From Mycoplasma sp. Bg2 (GTDB lineage: Bacteria; Bacillota_I; Bacilli_A; Mycoplasmatales; Hepatoplasmataceae): a stretch of 64,000 nt of DNA. The DNA lies in assembly GCA_001641225.1 (NCBI GenBank), contig LSMY01000001.1, forward strand, positions 1 to 64,000. Reading direction: 5' to 3'. A program made the translations under genes and the position numbers. Below the pieces are notes generated by a model, which was not told the origin of the DNA, did not search any database, and saw nothing but the letters and a program-made list of their open reading frames with translations. Positions 21,970-31,513 of this stretch are shown in pieces (the stretch's first letter is position 1; each line of letters opens with the position of its first letter).

Positions 21970-22677
21970 TTATCTATCAAGAATTCATTTTCCATAAGAA
22001 GGATTATATGGAAGAATTCCTGACCAAGAAACAATATTTTTTTCAATATCAAAAAGAAAGATAAAATCGCGATTGCCCTTAATTTCAGGATCGTAAAATG
22101 CTGCACTTAAAATAACTTGTTTTTTCTCTCTATTTATATAAATTTCATTTATACCAGCAGAAAAAACATTACCATTAGGAGTTTTTGAACTAATTACTAA
22201 AACTTTATGAAAGGGAGAATTATTTTTTCAACCAATAAAAGTTTCTTCTTCAAAATGTTGAGTTAATGATTTTTGAATATTCCCCCAAAGATGTTTCTGA
22301 TCATAAACAATTTCTTCTGGTTTAACAATTGTTTTATCAAATTTATTCGGACCTCAAATAGGAGTTAAATTTTTTCTTATAAGATAATATTCTATTTTTC
22401 TTTTTAAAAAAAGAAAAAGAAAAAGTAAAATAAGAAAAACAAGGGTAAAACTTTCAAAAACTGTTTCTGGTACATGCATTTCATCTTCAATTGCAATTAC
22501 AGCAATTACTGTAAGTAATGAAATAATTGTAAAAGCAAGTAAAAAAATATGAAGAAAAATAAGTATTCATTCAATAATAAGCACTAATTTAAATTCTGTT
22601 AAAAAGATTTTTGTTCCCTTTTTACCAATGCAATCTAATTGTTTTTCATCATTATTTATATATTTAGCAAAAGTCAT
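21970..22677 (-). CDS. Membrane protein of unknown function (235 aa)
   Basis: The frame runs from ATG 22675-22677 to TAA 21970-21972. Two hydrophobic segments at about residues 28-55 and 70-90 form a hairpin in the membrane. The remaining 140 residues are soluble and contain Trp-rich patches. The layout resembles the many lineage-specific mycoplasma proteins with a small membrane anchor and a cytosolic domain of unknown use. No family is recognised. It is separated from the aminopeptidase gene by a terminator and is probably monocistronic. Confidence 0.6.
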
Positions 22678-22720
22678 TTTTCATCTCTATTTAAATTATA
22701 TTATTATTACAATAAATAAA

Positions 22721-22753
22721 ATAAAAACACCAGTAATAATGGTGTTTTTATTT
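22721..22753. terminator. Terminator hairpin downstream of the M42 aminopeptidase gene
   Basis: AAAAACACC (22723-22731) and GGTGTTTTT (22741-22749) form a 9-bp stem flanked by A and T runs, so it could work on both strands. Confidence 0.7.
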
Positions 22754-22776
22754 TAAAATTTTAAGCTTAATTTATA

Positions 22777-23874
22777 TTAATATTTAAGCCCTTTTAAACT
22801 ATCTTTTGTAAATGATTTTACAAATGCAACTCCAAGTTTAACAGTTTGTTCTAAATCAACAAGATCAATCATTGAATTATGAGAATGCATATATCTTGAA
22901 GGAATTGAAAGAGTCATAGTAATTACTCCATCTTTTGTTAAATGGATTACTCCAGCATCTGTTCCTCCACCAACAAGTCCATCAAAAGTATATTTGATGT
23001 CATTATCTTTGGCGATTTGTTCAGTATATTTTAATAATTTAGGATTCCCAATTACACTACTATCAAATAAAGAAAGCGCAACTCCTGTTCCTAATTTAGT
23101 ATCTTTTGGTTCCATTCCTGGTGTATCATAGGCAAAGGTTACATCGACAGCAAAGGCAACATCAGGAGTTCATTTATAAGCTGAAGTTCTTGCTCCTCTT
23201 AGCCCTACTTCTTCCTGCGTTGAACCAATAAATAAAACATTAGCTTCATGTTCTTCTTTTGCAAGTCTTCTAATAAGCTCAATTCCCATTAAAACAGAAA
23301 TTCTATTATCAAAAGCTTTTCCAATAATTCTATTTGGATTTAAAGTTGAAAAAGCAGTGTCTTGATAAGGAACCACTGGATCTCCAAGACCAAGTCCTCA
23401 TTCTACAAGTTGTTCTTTAGAATCTGCTCCAAAATCTAAAAATAGATCTTTAATTTTTAAAACCATTTTAGATTCAGCTAATGTTAATAAATGAGGTGGT
23501 TTAGAACCAACAATTCCAACAAGTTCTTTTCCAGAACTTAAATGAACTTTTAAACGTTGCCCTAAAACAACATGCCCTCATCATCCGCCAATAGCGGTAA
23601 ATTTAGCAAATCCTTCTTTGGTAATTTCTGTAATCATAAATCCGATTTCATCCATATGTGCTGTAAATGAAATTGTAGGAGCATCTTCTCCACCAGTTCC
23701 TTTTTTAAACACTGCAAGTGATCCTAAATTATCACGATCAAAAGTTATTCCTTTAACTCCTGCTAGTTTTTGTTTAATTAATTCTGCAATATTATCTTCA
23801 AATCCACTGATTCCTTCAGCATTAGAAAGTTCAATTGCTTCTTTAATTAATTCTTTTTTATATTCTTTAGACAT
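22777..23874 (-). CDS. M42-family metallo-aminopeptidase (365 aa)
   Basis: This is a cytosolic, dinuclear-metal aminopeptidase of the glutamyl aminopeptidase/tetrahedral (TET) group, trimming peptides to free amino acids. Metal and catalytic residues are visible in order: FTAHMDEIG (His, and Asp of the pair), STQEEVGLRGA (the catalytic Glu and a ligand Glu), AFAVDVTFAYDTPG (ligand Asp) and the final His in the SRYMHSHNSMID segment. Length is normal for the family. It has an RBS (AAAGGAGAA) 7 bases before the ATG. It sits alone between terminators, downstream of a 60-residue conserved gene and a K+ channel gene. Confidence 0.9.
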
Positions 23875-23933
23875 ATATATTCTCCTTTATATTGTAATTA
23901 TATAGTTTAACTTTAAGAAATTATTAATTGCTC

Positions 23934-23960
23934 AAAAAACAAACCTTTTAAGAGGTTTGC
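23934..23960 (-). terminator. Terminator after the 60-residue gene
   Basis: CAAACCT (23940-23946) pairs with AGGTTTG (23953-23959), and on the minus strand the stem is followed by a run of six T residues. Confidence 0.7.
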
Positions 23961-23981
23961 TAATAAATAAGAATTTTAGTA

Positions 23982-24164
23982 CTAATTATCTCGATAAAAA
24001 ATATATGCTCGTGATGAAGCCATTAATGTTCCACCGGCAAATTTACCGCCTTCATCCATAATAATAGAAATAACTCTATCTTCTCCAATTTGATTTATTT
24101 GTTCTAAAATTCTATCTGCTAGTTTTGCTCTTGTTTGTGATTTAACAATTACATAATTTGCCAC
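23982..24164 (-). CDS. Small conserved-looking protein (60 aa)
   Basis: A complete small frame starts at ATG 24162-24164 with a strong RBS (AGAAGGAGAAC) and ends at TAA 23982-23984 just before a terminator. The sequence is well-ordered and not compositionally biased (NYVIVKSQTRAKLADRIL, MDEGGKFAGG), which argues for a real folded protein. I do not recognise the family. It lies 35 bases after the potassium channel gene and is probably expressed with it. Confidence 0.65.
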   Translation of the reverse strand: MANYVIVKSQTRAKLADRILEQINQIGEDRVISIIMDEGGKFAGGTLMASSRAYIFYRDN

Positions 24165-24199
24165 GTTGTTCTCCTTCTAATATTAATTGCATTAATATT

Positions 24200-25102
24200 T
24201 TATTCATCTAGAAAATCTTTAATTTCAGGAAGTTCTTTTTTAGATTTCTTTTTAGTTTTTCTAGTAGGTCTTTTGCTACCTTTTGTTTCATTATAATATC
24301 TTGAAAAACCATCAACAATAACAGCAGTATAAATTGCTAAAAACCCAATTCCAACTAAAGAAAGGGCCATGGAAACTATTCTTGCAACAGTACCAACCGG
24401 AACAATGTCTCCATATCCAATTGTTGTTATAGTTACAAAAGTAAACCAAAAGGCATCACCAATGGTATCCATACTCTCATCTGCATTTACACTAAATGCA
24501 TTAGGATTCTCTAATGAAATATTAAAGATAACTAATGAAAAAGCAAAAATTATAATAAGGAAAATTATTGTAACAGTAACAAGCTGTTTAAGTTCTTTTT
24601 TGAAAGCCCCCATCAAAAAACCAAAGCCTAAAATTATTTCTCCAATACCAGGAGTTCTTTTTAAAAAATATGTTATTTCATCAAGAGTAAAGTATTTTAA
24701 TATTCTAAAAATATTCCATACAAATTTTGGGAAAAAGATAGGCACGATTGCTAAGATTCCAAAAATTGTATCTTTTTTCATAAAAAATTTAGGATAATCC
24801 TTTATTGATAGTTTTTTATTCAAAGAGGTATTATATGAATAAACTCCGAGTCTAAGAATAAAATCTAGAATAAATATTATAGTAAAAATATAATCATATT
24901 TATTAAGTCCTACAATAAATGGTCTATTTGCAGCTTCCCCGTGTTTTTCAAAACTAGTATAATCAAAAAATAATGTTGTTATAGAAAGTGTAATAATGAT
25001 AAAAAAGAAAATATCATAAATCAAGCCAAAAGTGGTTCACTCCTCATCATTATATAAATGAATTTTTCTTTTTTTATTTTGTAATTCTACTTGTTTTACC
25101 AT
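24200..25102 (-). CDS. Voltage-gated-type potassium channel (300 aa)
   Basis: This is an integral membrane K+ channel subunit of the six-TM class. About six hydrophobic segments are present, and the pore loop carries the selectivity filter TITTIGYGD near residue 220, followed by the inner helix. The S4-like segment (FVWNIFRILKYF) has few positive charges, so voltage sensing may be weak. The C-terminus is a short Lys-rich cytosolic tail. The ATG at 25100-25102 is used; a TGA-Trp at codon 23 would otherwise make the protein look shorter. Such channels set membrane potential and K+ balance in wall-less cells. Confidence 0.85.
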
Positions 25103-25186
25103 TAGCTAATTAACTTAATTATATAATCATTGAAAAAATAATAATAATTTCATTTTATTAATAAATAATTATTTAATGTTGTAAAC

Positions 25187-25214
25187 AAAAAAAGTACCAG
25201 TTTATTAGCACTTC
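25187..25214 (-). terminator. Terminator of the fructose PTS operon
   Basis: On the minus strand AAGTGC and GTACTT (25192-25213) pair with one G-U pair and are followed by a run of seven T residues. The hairpin lies 23 bases after the fruA stop. Confidence 0.5.
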
Positions 25215-25235
25215 TTTTTATTTTTCTATTTAAAA

Positions 25236-27377
25236 TTATTTAGCTTTTACAAAATCTTTCATTGCAGATTTAGCTTCTAAATTACTTTGTTCTTGTTCTA
25301 ACTGTTGTTTTTTGATAGTTATGGTTCTTCTTCAAACAATTAAACTCGCTTGTAAGATAATTCCCAAGACAAGAACTAAAACATATAGACCTATTCCAAA
25401 GAGTTTTGCAAGAATTACTTGATCAACTCCAAAATAAGTACAATTTAATAAAGCAAATGTAAAGACTCCACCATGAGGTGCAAATGTTGCAATTCCAAGT
25501 GCAGCAGATAGTCCCCCTACAAAAGCACAAGAAAGCATTGTAGTTCAATAAATATCTTTTGGATATTTAGTTGCAAAGGGAATTGCTCCTTCGGTAATAT
25601 GCGTTGATCCTAAAATTCAGTTAGTATATCCAGCTGAAATATCATCTTCATCTCAAAGTGTTTTTCTTTTAAAACATGTTGCAGCAGCAATTCCAAGTGG
25701 AGGTAAAATACATGCGGCTGAAACAGCAGCCATTCATACAGACCCTTGAGGACCTGCACCAGCAAGTGTTGCAACCCCAAATAGGTAAGCAGCTTTATTA
25801 ACTGGTCCGCCATAATCAACTGCACACATAAGTCCAACAACTATTCCAAAAATTCAAGCAGTTTTAGGATGTTGCATTAATCCTAAAAAGGCCATTAATC
25901 CTCAGGACACAAATGTTAAAGGAATATTTACAAACCAGAAAATTGTTGCTGCAGCAGCAGTGCCAAGTACTGGTAATATAAGAATTAATTTAGCACCATG
26001 TAGTGATTCTGGAAGAATTTTATTTAGTCCTTTATCAAGTGCAATAAATAGAGCACAAGCACCAATTCCTCCGATAATTCCACCGATAAATCCTGAAGAA
26101 GTTGCAATAAAGTCATCACCATTCATTGCTGCCTCAGGTGCTCATCCTGTATAACTGAAGATATCAATTCAACTTGGTCCACTACCGATAGCAATAAAAC
26201 CAATGACAAACCCAGGCATAATCCCTTGTTTACCAATGATTCCATACATTAAATAGGCAGTTAGAACTGGAACCATTAGTCCAAAACTAAGTCCTCCAAT
26301 TCCGCCAATTCAAGCGGCTGCAGTTGATGTTGAACCATAACCAGGATTCCCTATTCATTCTCCAGCATCATTTAGAATTCTTGCATTCTTAATATCAACC
26401 AAGAAGGAAAGAGCAATCATAATTCCTCCAAAAACAACAAAAGGTAACATATATGAAACCCCTGTTAAAACTGCTCCATAAAGACGTTTATGAAAATTAT
26501 GAAAAGTAAAATCTGCATCATATCCTGCAGTAGTTATATTTCCTCCAGTACTTTTAATAGTAGTTTTAGTAATTTGTTTATCTTGAGTATATGTTGGATC
26601 TAATAAATTATTAATTGTTCCAACTGCATCTTTAATTGGTTTTGTAACAGGAACTTCATAAAGTTCTCTGCCTCCAAAACGATCTTTATCAATTTTTCTT
26701 CCCGTTGCTAAAATAATATATTTTGCCCGGTCAATTTCTGATTGACTCAAAATATTTTCAGTCATTGAGCCTTGTCTTTCAATCTTAGCAGAAAGACCTC
26801 TTTTTTGACATTCTTGCTCAATTGCTTCAGCAGCCATAAAAGTATGAGCAACCCCTGTTGGACATGAAGTAACTCCTACAACATCATAATCATCATTAAT
26901 GATCGGTGCTGCTTCTTCAATATTTTTTTCAAGTGAAATTGAATTAAATAATTCTACAAGATCTTTTTTAGTCATAGCTTTAATTTTTTTCAGCATTTTT
27001 CCATCAATAAGTAATTTTGAAATTTCACTTAAAATTGTTAAATGAGTTTTTGAAACTTTTTTGGGAACAAAAATAGCAATTATAAAATTTGTTGGTTTAT
27101 TATCTAATGAACCCCACTCAATTTCATGAGCTAATTTTATTATTACTATTTGTGGATTTTTAAAATCTTTATTTGCTATAAGAGCATGAGGAATTGCAAT
27201 TCCATTTTCCATTCCGGTTGAAATCTGTTCTTCTCTTGCTTTTAATCCATCTAAAACTTGTTCAAACTCAAAATTTTTATAATTATTATATAAAGTTTTA
27301 GTAATTAATTCAAGAATTTCTGGTTTTTCTAGTTTTTTGTTTTGAAAAACAATTAAATTCTTATTTGTTAATTGCAT
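25236..27377 (-). CDS. fruA: PTS fructose-specific EIIABC transporter (713 aa)
   Basis: It imports fructose and phosphorylates it to fructose 1-phosphate at the membrane. Domain order is IIA (residues 1-150, phospho-His 64 in GIAIPHAL), IIB (about 163-265, Cys 172 in GVTSCPTGVAHT) and IIC (about 300-700, with eight or more membrane segments and the conserved GGPVNKAAY). The whole is one frame with TGA-Trp codons; stop TAA 25236-25238. It follows fruK, whose stop is 17 bases before this ATG, so both form an operon that feeds glycolysis through fructose 1,6-bisphosphate. Confidence 0.9.
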
Positions 27378-27394
27378 AAAAACTCCTTTCGAAT

Positions 27395-28486
27395 TTATAA
27401 TTCTAATTTAGTAATTTTAATATTTTCTAACATTGGAATAATTTCTGATAGCTCTGCAATTGTCATTGAACAAGCTGTTGCGGCTCCTGCAGCATTGGCT
27501 CAACGAAATTGTTCTTCAATTGAAGAAAGGTTTTTCTTAGCTAAAAAGGTTCCAACAAGTGCATCTCCTGATCCTTGAGGACTAATTGCTTTAATTGGGC
27601 TGATAATTTCAGCTTTATAAAACTCTCCTTTAGTAGTTAATAATATTGAGCCCTTTGCTCCAAGAGAAACTATAATATTTTGGGCTCCTTTTTTTTGTAA
27701 TTTTTCCATTGCAAGAAGTAATTTTTTTTCAGTATTAATTGTTAGATTTAAAATATGTTCTAGTTCAAATTTATTAGGTTTAATTAAATAGGGTTTGTAC
27801 TTTAGTAATTGCAAAATATAAATTGAAGATAAATCAAAAACTAAATTTACTTTTTTATTTGTTGCTTCAATACAAATATCTTCAACAAATTTTTCATCTT
27901 TTGAATTAAAAGACCCGGCAATTGTTAAAATTTCGTTTTTATTTAATAAAGAAATTTGTTTAAGAATTTTATATTTTGCAGTTTCATTAATTGCGGGAGG
28001 AATTTCACTAATTTCATAATTAATTTTTGAATTTTGATTAGTAAAATTAAGCTTCAAATTAATCCGCGTATCTTCATCAGATTTATATTGAATTTGTTCA
28101 AGTCCAATTAAATCAATATGTTTTTTTAAATAATCACCTGTAAATCCGCCAGAATAATGAAGTGTTAAAGTTTGCACTCCAAAACGATCCAAAATAATTG
28201 ACTCATGGATTCCTTTTCCAGCAGCAACAAAATATTTATCATCACCAATAAATTGATTTGGTTGGTGTTGAACTAATTTTGATGTTTTAAAATTGATAAT
28301 ATAATCAATTGCGGGACTTAAAGATAATGTTACGACTCTTTGATATGTTTTATCTTGACGTAATTTATTTAAAGAAGCAGCAATCAAATAATCGGTAATT
28401 GTTTTATATCCATACTGCTTTTGCAAGATTTTTATTTGTCTTTTTTCATGATCTAAAAGTCTTATACTTAATTGTTTTTTTTCCAT
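27395..28486 (-). CDS. fruK: 1-phosphofructokinase with N-terminal ribbon-helix-helix-like extension (363 aa)
   Basis: The PfkB-family kinase converts fructose 1-phosphate to fructose 1,6-bisphosphate. The kinase begins near residue 66 (VVTLSLSPAID) and has AAGKGI, the GGFTGDYL segment and the catalytic SPQGSGDALVG near the C-terminus. The first about 60 residues are extra: QLSIRLLDHEKRQIKI followed by a helix and KTITDYLIAASL, a beta-helix-helix pattern like CopG/Arc DNA-binding domains. The ATG at 28484-28486 with RBS AGGAAAG supports this long start; the kinase part alone has no suitable start. A self-regulating kinase/repressor is possible. fruA follows. Confidence 0.85.
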
Positions 28487-28575
28487 CTTTCCTAACCTAA
28501 AATACAAATTAATTTTATTAGTGCTATACAAGTAATTTCATGTTGCTACACAACTTATATATACAATAAAAAAAT

Positions 28576-28615
28576 AATAGAATAATATTTATTAAAATAT
28601 TATTCTATTACTGTT
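28576..28615 (-). terminator. Terminator after metK
   Basis: A 15-bp perfect inverted repeat (28576-28590 with 28595-28609) lies 37 bases beyond the metK stop and is followed on the minus strand by TTATTTTTTTATT. It also insulates metK from the fruK promoter. Confidence 0.7.
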
Positions 28616-28645
28616 AATTTTAATACAATTAAAACAAAAAATAAT

Positions 28646-29635
28646 TTAATTCAAAAATAATTTAATTCAGTGTTCATCCATTAAAATAAATTTTGCTCAA
28701 TCATAATTAGCAAATTGCATTTTTTCAAGTCATTTACTTATTGGCTTTTGTTCAATAATTGTTTGATCTTCTTTTCATTGACTGCCAACATAATATTTTA
28801 CTATTGGAATAGAATCTCCGATTTTATAAGTAAGTTCAACATTCATTTTAGTTAGATTATGTTTATCGCAGTAGGCCTTTGCATATTGAGATGCTAAAAT
28901 AATTCCACTTTTATCAACTTTTGAAAAATCTTTTCCACAAAAAGCTCCACCGCCATGAGGAATTCCTGCTCCGAAAGTATCAATCATTAATTTTCTTCCT
29001 GTTAATCCAGTATCTGATAATGGGCCACCGATAAGTCATTCCCCAGCAGGATTGATAATAATATTATTAATAAAAACAAAATATTTACTATTTTTAAATT
29101 CATTTTGAAACATTTTTTTCAAATTCAAAAAATTATCTTTAGTAATTCCACAAACAGATATTGAAAAATTGCTATCTATTAAAAGTAATTTTCAATCAGG
29201 AGAAAAATCAAAAATTAATTTGATTTTGGTAATAATTTTTTTCAATTCTTCAATGATTAAAAAACGGTAGGGTTCATAAAGTCCATAAATTATCCCTTGG
29301 TCTCCAGCAACAATTTCATCTTGTTGCAATAAATTTAATTCAGGAGATTGTTTTTTAATATTATTTATAACTTCTACATTTTTAAAATAATTTGGCCATC
29401 ATTTTTCACCATAAACTAGTTCAATTGCCTCATAAACTAATTTTTCATAATCAATTTTTGCTTCAGAAGTAATTTCTCCTCCAAGAAAAATGATATCTCT
29501 TGTCACCATAACCTCACAAGCAACTTTTGCTTGTGAATCTTGTTTTAAATTTTCTACTAAAACTTTTTCTGCAAGGTAATCAGCAAAACGATCAGCATGA
29601 CCGTACCCTACAAGTTCTATTGCGTTGCTTAACAT
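28646..29635 (-). CDS. metK: S-adenosylmethionine synthetase, short form (329 aa)
   Basis: This makes SAM from methionine and ATP, the methyl donor for the island's methylases and for RNA and protein methylation. Visible motifs: GYGHADRF (the usual GHPDK is changed to GHADR, keeping the catalytic His and Asp), GDQGIIYG, INPAGEWLIGGPLSDTGLTG, and the P-loop-like PHGGGAFCGKDFSKVDKSG. The enzyme is about 50 residues shorter than typical MetK. It lies 10 bases after the PnuC-family gene with an AGAAGGA ribosome binding site at that gene's stop, and both are downstream of a SAM-I-type riboswitch. Confidence 0.85.
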
Positions 29636-29645
29636 ATTTTTCCTT

Positions 29646-30443
29646 CTATGATTTTAATATTAAAGCTTTTTTGTCCTCTGCCCAAGCAAAATATCCAGTA
29701 ATTGCAAGCCCCGTATAAGAAAGGACCTCAACTAATGTTGCAAGAGCAATTAATTGCATTATTGAATTATCTGAATCTAAAAGATCAACAATAGTCCATC
29801 CAATTCAAGTTAAATCACTTGCAAAAAAGAAAAAGAAACAGTAAATATTTCCAAAGATCATAAGTCAGTTTCCAAGCATAAAGGCAATTCCACCAAAAAC
29901 ATCAATAAAGGCTCAAAGTCAATTATTATTCATGACAATTTTGGAAAAAACCATCCCCGCCATAAATAATAATAAAACAAAAGCTGCAAAAATATAGCGT
30001 TGATGATCTTTAAAATGTCTTGTTAAAAATTTTCCTGAATCTGCTTGTTTATTTCATCTTAATCAAAGAAATACCTGTAGAAAAAGAAAAATCATGGAAA
30101 TTGATTGCCCAAAAAATACTGTTGAATTGATTGCTTCATCATCATTTCCTGTAACAACTTGAATAATTGGATAAAGTAACTTAAAAATAGTTGCAATAAT
30201 GGAAAGAATTAGAAGTTTTATTGGACTTTTTTCATTACTAGCGACAACACTAACAACTCCAGAAATTGCTCCAATAATAAATAAAATTGCCACTATTCAA
30301 AATCATCATTTAGTTTGCTCATCACTTAAAAATAAATTTAAGGAAAAAAGAAAAACACCCAGAATAATTCCTAGACAACCAAAATAAACAATAAGTTTTT
30401 CAGCTTTTTTATAAAATGGTTTATGAGTAACTTGGCTTTTCAT
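29646..30443 (-). CDS. PnuC-family membrane transporter in an operon with metK (265 aa)
   Basis: About seven hydrophobic segments are present. Trp-rich signatures of PnuC-type vitamin-precursor facilitators are visible: a segment ending FLQVFLWLRW and the late DLTWIGWTIVDLL followed by VEVLSYTGLAITGYFAW. The classic PnuC substrate is nicotinamide riboside, with thiamine and riboflavin for relatives. Here the gene is first behind a SAM-I-like riboswitch and directly precedes metK, so methionine or a related compound is a plausible substrate. That is inference from context. TGA encodes many of its Trp residues. Start ATG 30441-30443. Confidence 0.7.
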
Positions 30444-30475
30444 ATTAAATCATGTATTAACATATAAAAGCCACT

Positions 30476-30516
30476 AAAAAAAGCACCATCTTGTCTAACT
30501 AGACAGTATGGTGCTT
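30476..30516 (-). terminator. Riboswitch-controlled intrinsic terminator
   Basis: AAGCACCAT (30508-30516 complement) and ATGGTGCTT form a strong stem, extended inward by TGTCTA/GACA pairing, and are followed by a T run on the minus strand. It lies between the aptamer and the PnuC-family start codon. A separate hairpin AACTTCTT/AAGAAGTT (30519-30538) lies between aptamer and terminator and may take part in the switch. Confidence 0.8.
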
Positions 30517-30541
30517 AAAACTTCTTATTTAAGAAGTTGCA

Positions 30542-30633
30542 CTATAGATACCAAATTGGCCTCAATTTTCCACCTTGCATTTGCAGGTTGGCTTAGCTTC
30601 ATAGAGTTGTTTTCTCTCCACTAATCTGTATAG
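30542..30633 (-). promoter_or_regulatory. SAM-I (S-box) riboswitch aptamer
   Basis: On the minus strand the S-box order is visible: P1 CTATA(c)AGAT with ATCTATAG, then TTAGTGGAGAGA, CTCTATGAAGC, AGCCAACC, a P3 of ACCT..AGGT, GGTGGAAAATT, and P4 AATTG/CAATT. This parallels the S-box core GGTGGAGGGA - GATGAAACC - GGCAACC - GGTGC - AATT. A strong terminator follows, so SAM binding would stop transcription of the PnuC-family gene and metK. I considered a T-box and rejected it for lack of the tRNA-binding motif. Confidence 0.75.
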
Positions 30634-30712
30634 CTTTTATATTATTTTAATTATACTATATACTAAAAAAAGAAGGGTTATAATTCTGTTTTTACTGTTT
30701 TAAAACTATAAA

Positions 30713-31072
30713 TTAGTCAAGTTCAACAGTTTTTTCATCATCATCTTCATCATTTGCATCAATTGCATCTTCTTTGGCTTTAACAACCATTTTATTGATT
30801 AATGAAATAATAATTTTCCCGTTATTTTCAAAATAATCACCAAATGGAATAATTTGCATTGGTTTATTCGGAAATAAACGTCTTAAATTATCAATGTGGG
30901 CAGAAACACGAGGAGCAACTATGATTGCATCATAACTATCTTCATCGAAATTTCCTGCGTCCTTTACACCAATTGCATCAACAATTTTTCTTTCATCCAC
31001 TTTGTGAATAGCATCCTTTACCCTTGCGGCGCTTTTTGGAGTTTCACAAATTACTAATACTCTTTTAAACAT
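30713..31072 (-). CDS. PTS IIB-like protein (119 aa), second of a tandem pair
   Basis: The N-terminal beta strand and loop (KRVLVICETPKSAARV, Cys near residue 9) and the later YDAIIVAPRVSAHI and MQIIPFGDYFENNGKI match the lactose/cellobiose PTS IIB fold, in which the Cys carries phosphate. The last 25 residues are an acidic tail unlike the family. No IIC or IIA gene adjoins. It starts 4 bases after the stop of the other IIB-like gene, with a strong AGGAGG site. It may regulate rather than transport. Confidence 0.6.
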   Translation of the reverse strand: MFKRVLVICETPKSAARVKDAIHKVDERKIVDAIGVKDAGNFDEDSYDAIIVAPRVSAHIDNLRRLFPNKPMQIIPFGDYFENNGKIIISLINKMVVKAKEDAIDANDEDDDEKTVELD

Positions 31073-31076
31073 ATTC

Positions 31077-31382
31077 CTAACCTCCTTTTCTTAATTCCTT
31101 GTTAATTTGTTTACGAATTGCTTTTGCATTACAGCTGTAATAAGCAACAGTTTCCGCAACAATTACTGGAATGTCATTAAAATAATTAGTTTTTAACTCT
31201 TGATAGTGATGTTTAATATGAGGAGCAATGACAACAATATCTCACTTATTAATCTCTTTTTTAAGGTCATCTTTTTGAATTCCACGCTCTTCACTAGTAA
31301 CATCATCAAACTTATGGGAAAGAGATCTTGCAAGCTGCCCAGAACTATTTCCTCAGTTACAAAGAACTAATACTTTTAACAC
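31077..31382 (-). CDS. PTS IIB-like protein (101 aa), first of a tandem pair
   Basis: VLVLCNWGNSSGQLA (Cys near residue 8) matches the phosphocysteine loop of lactose/cellobiose IIB proteins, and DIVVIAPHIKHHYQ with IPVIVAETVAYY fits the rest of the fold. The start is GTG 31380-31382; an AG-rich GGAGAG lies too far upstream for ideal initiation, so the start is less certain. It overlaps no other gene and is followed directly by the second IIB-like gene. The pair is an orphan without its membrane partner. Confidence 0.6.
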
Positions 31383-31466
31383 AATTAAATTATAATAACT
31401 CTCCATTATTCTGTGCTCTCATAATTAATTAACTATATACTAATTTACTTATTTTTTAAAAAAAGA

Positions 31467-31500
31467 AAAGAAAAAAGAACTTAAAAGTTCTTTTTTTAAT
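31467..31500. terminator. Terminator of the arginine deiminase operon
   Basis: AAAAAAGAACTT (31471-31482) pairs with AAGTTCTTTTTT (31485-31496) with a two-base gap. It lies 14 bases beyond the arcC stop on the minus strand and has T runs in both directions, so it may also serve transcripts from the other side. Confidence 0.7.
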
Positions 31501-31513
31501 ATTTAAAGCTTAA

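Noticed and set aside
24369..24797. Plus-strand ORF opposite the K+ channel gene
   Set aside because: The minus strand encodes a complete channel with the TTIGYGD filter; the plus ORF is antisense.
30470..30640. T-box leader before the PnuC-family gene
   Set aside because: No TGGNACCGCG-like antiterminator bulge is present, while the helix order and core motifs fit the SAM-I riboswitch.
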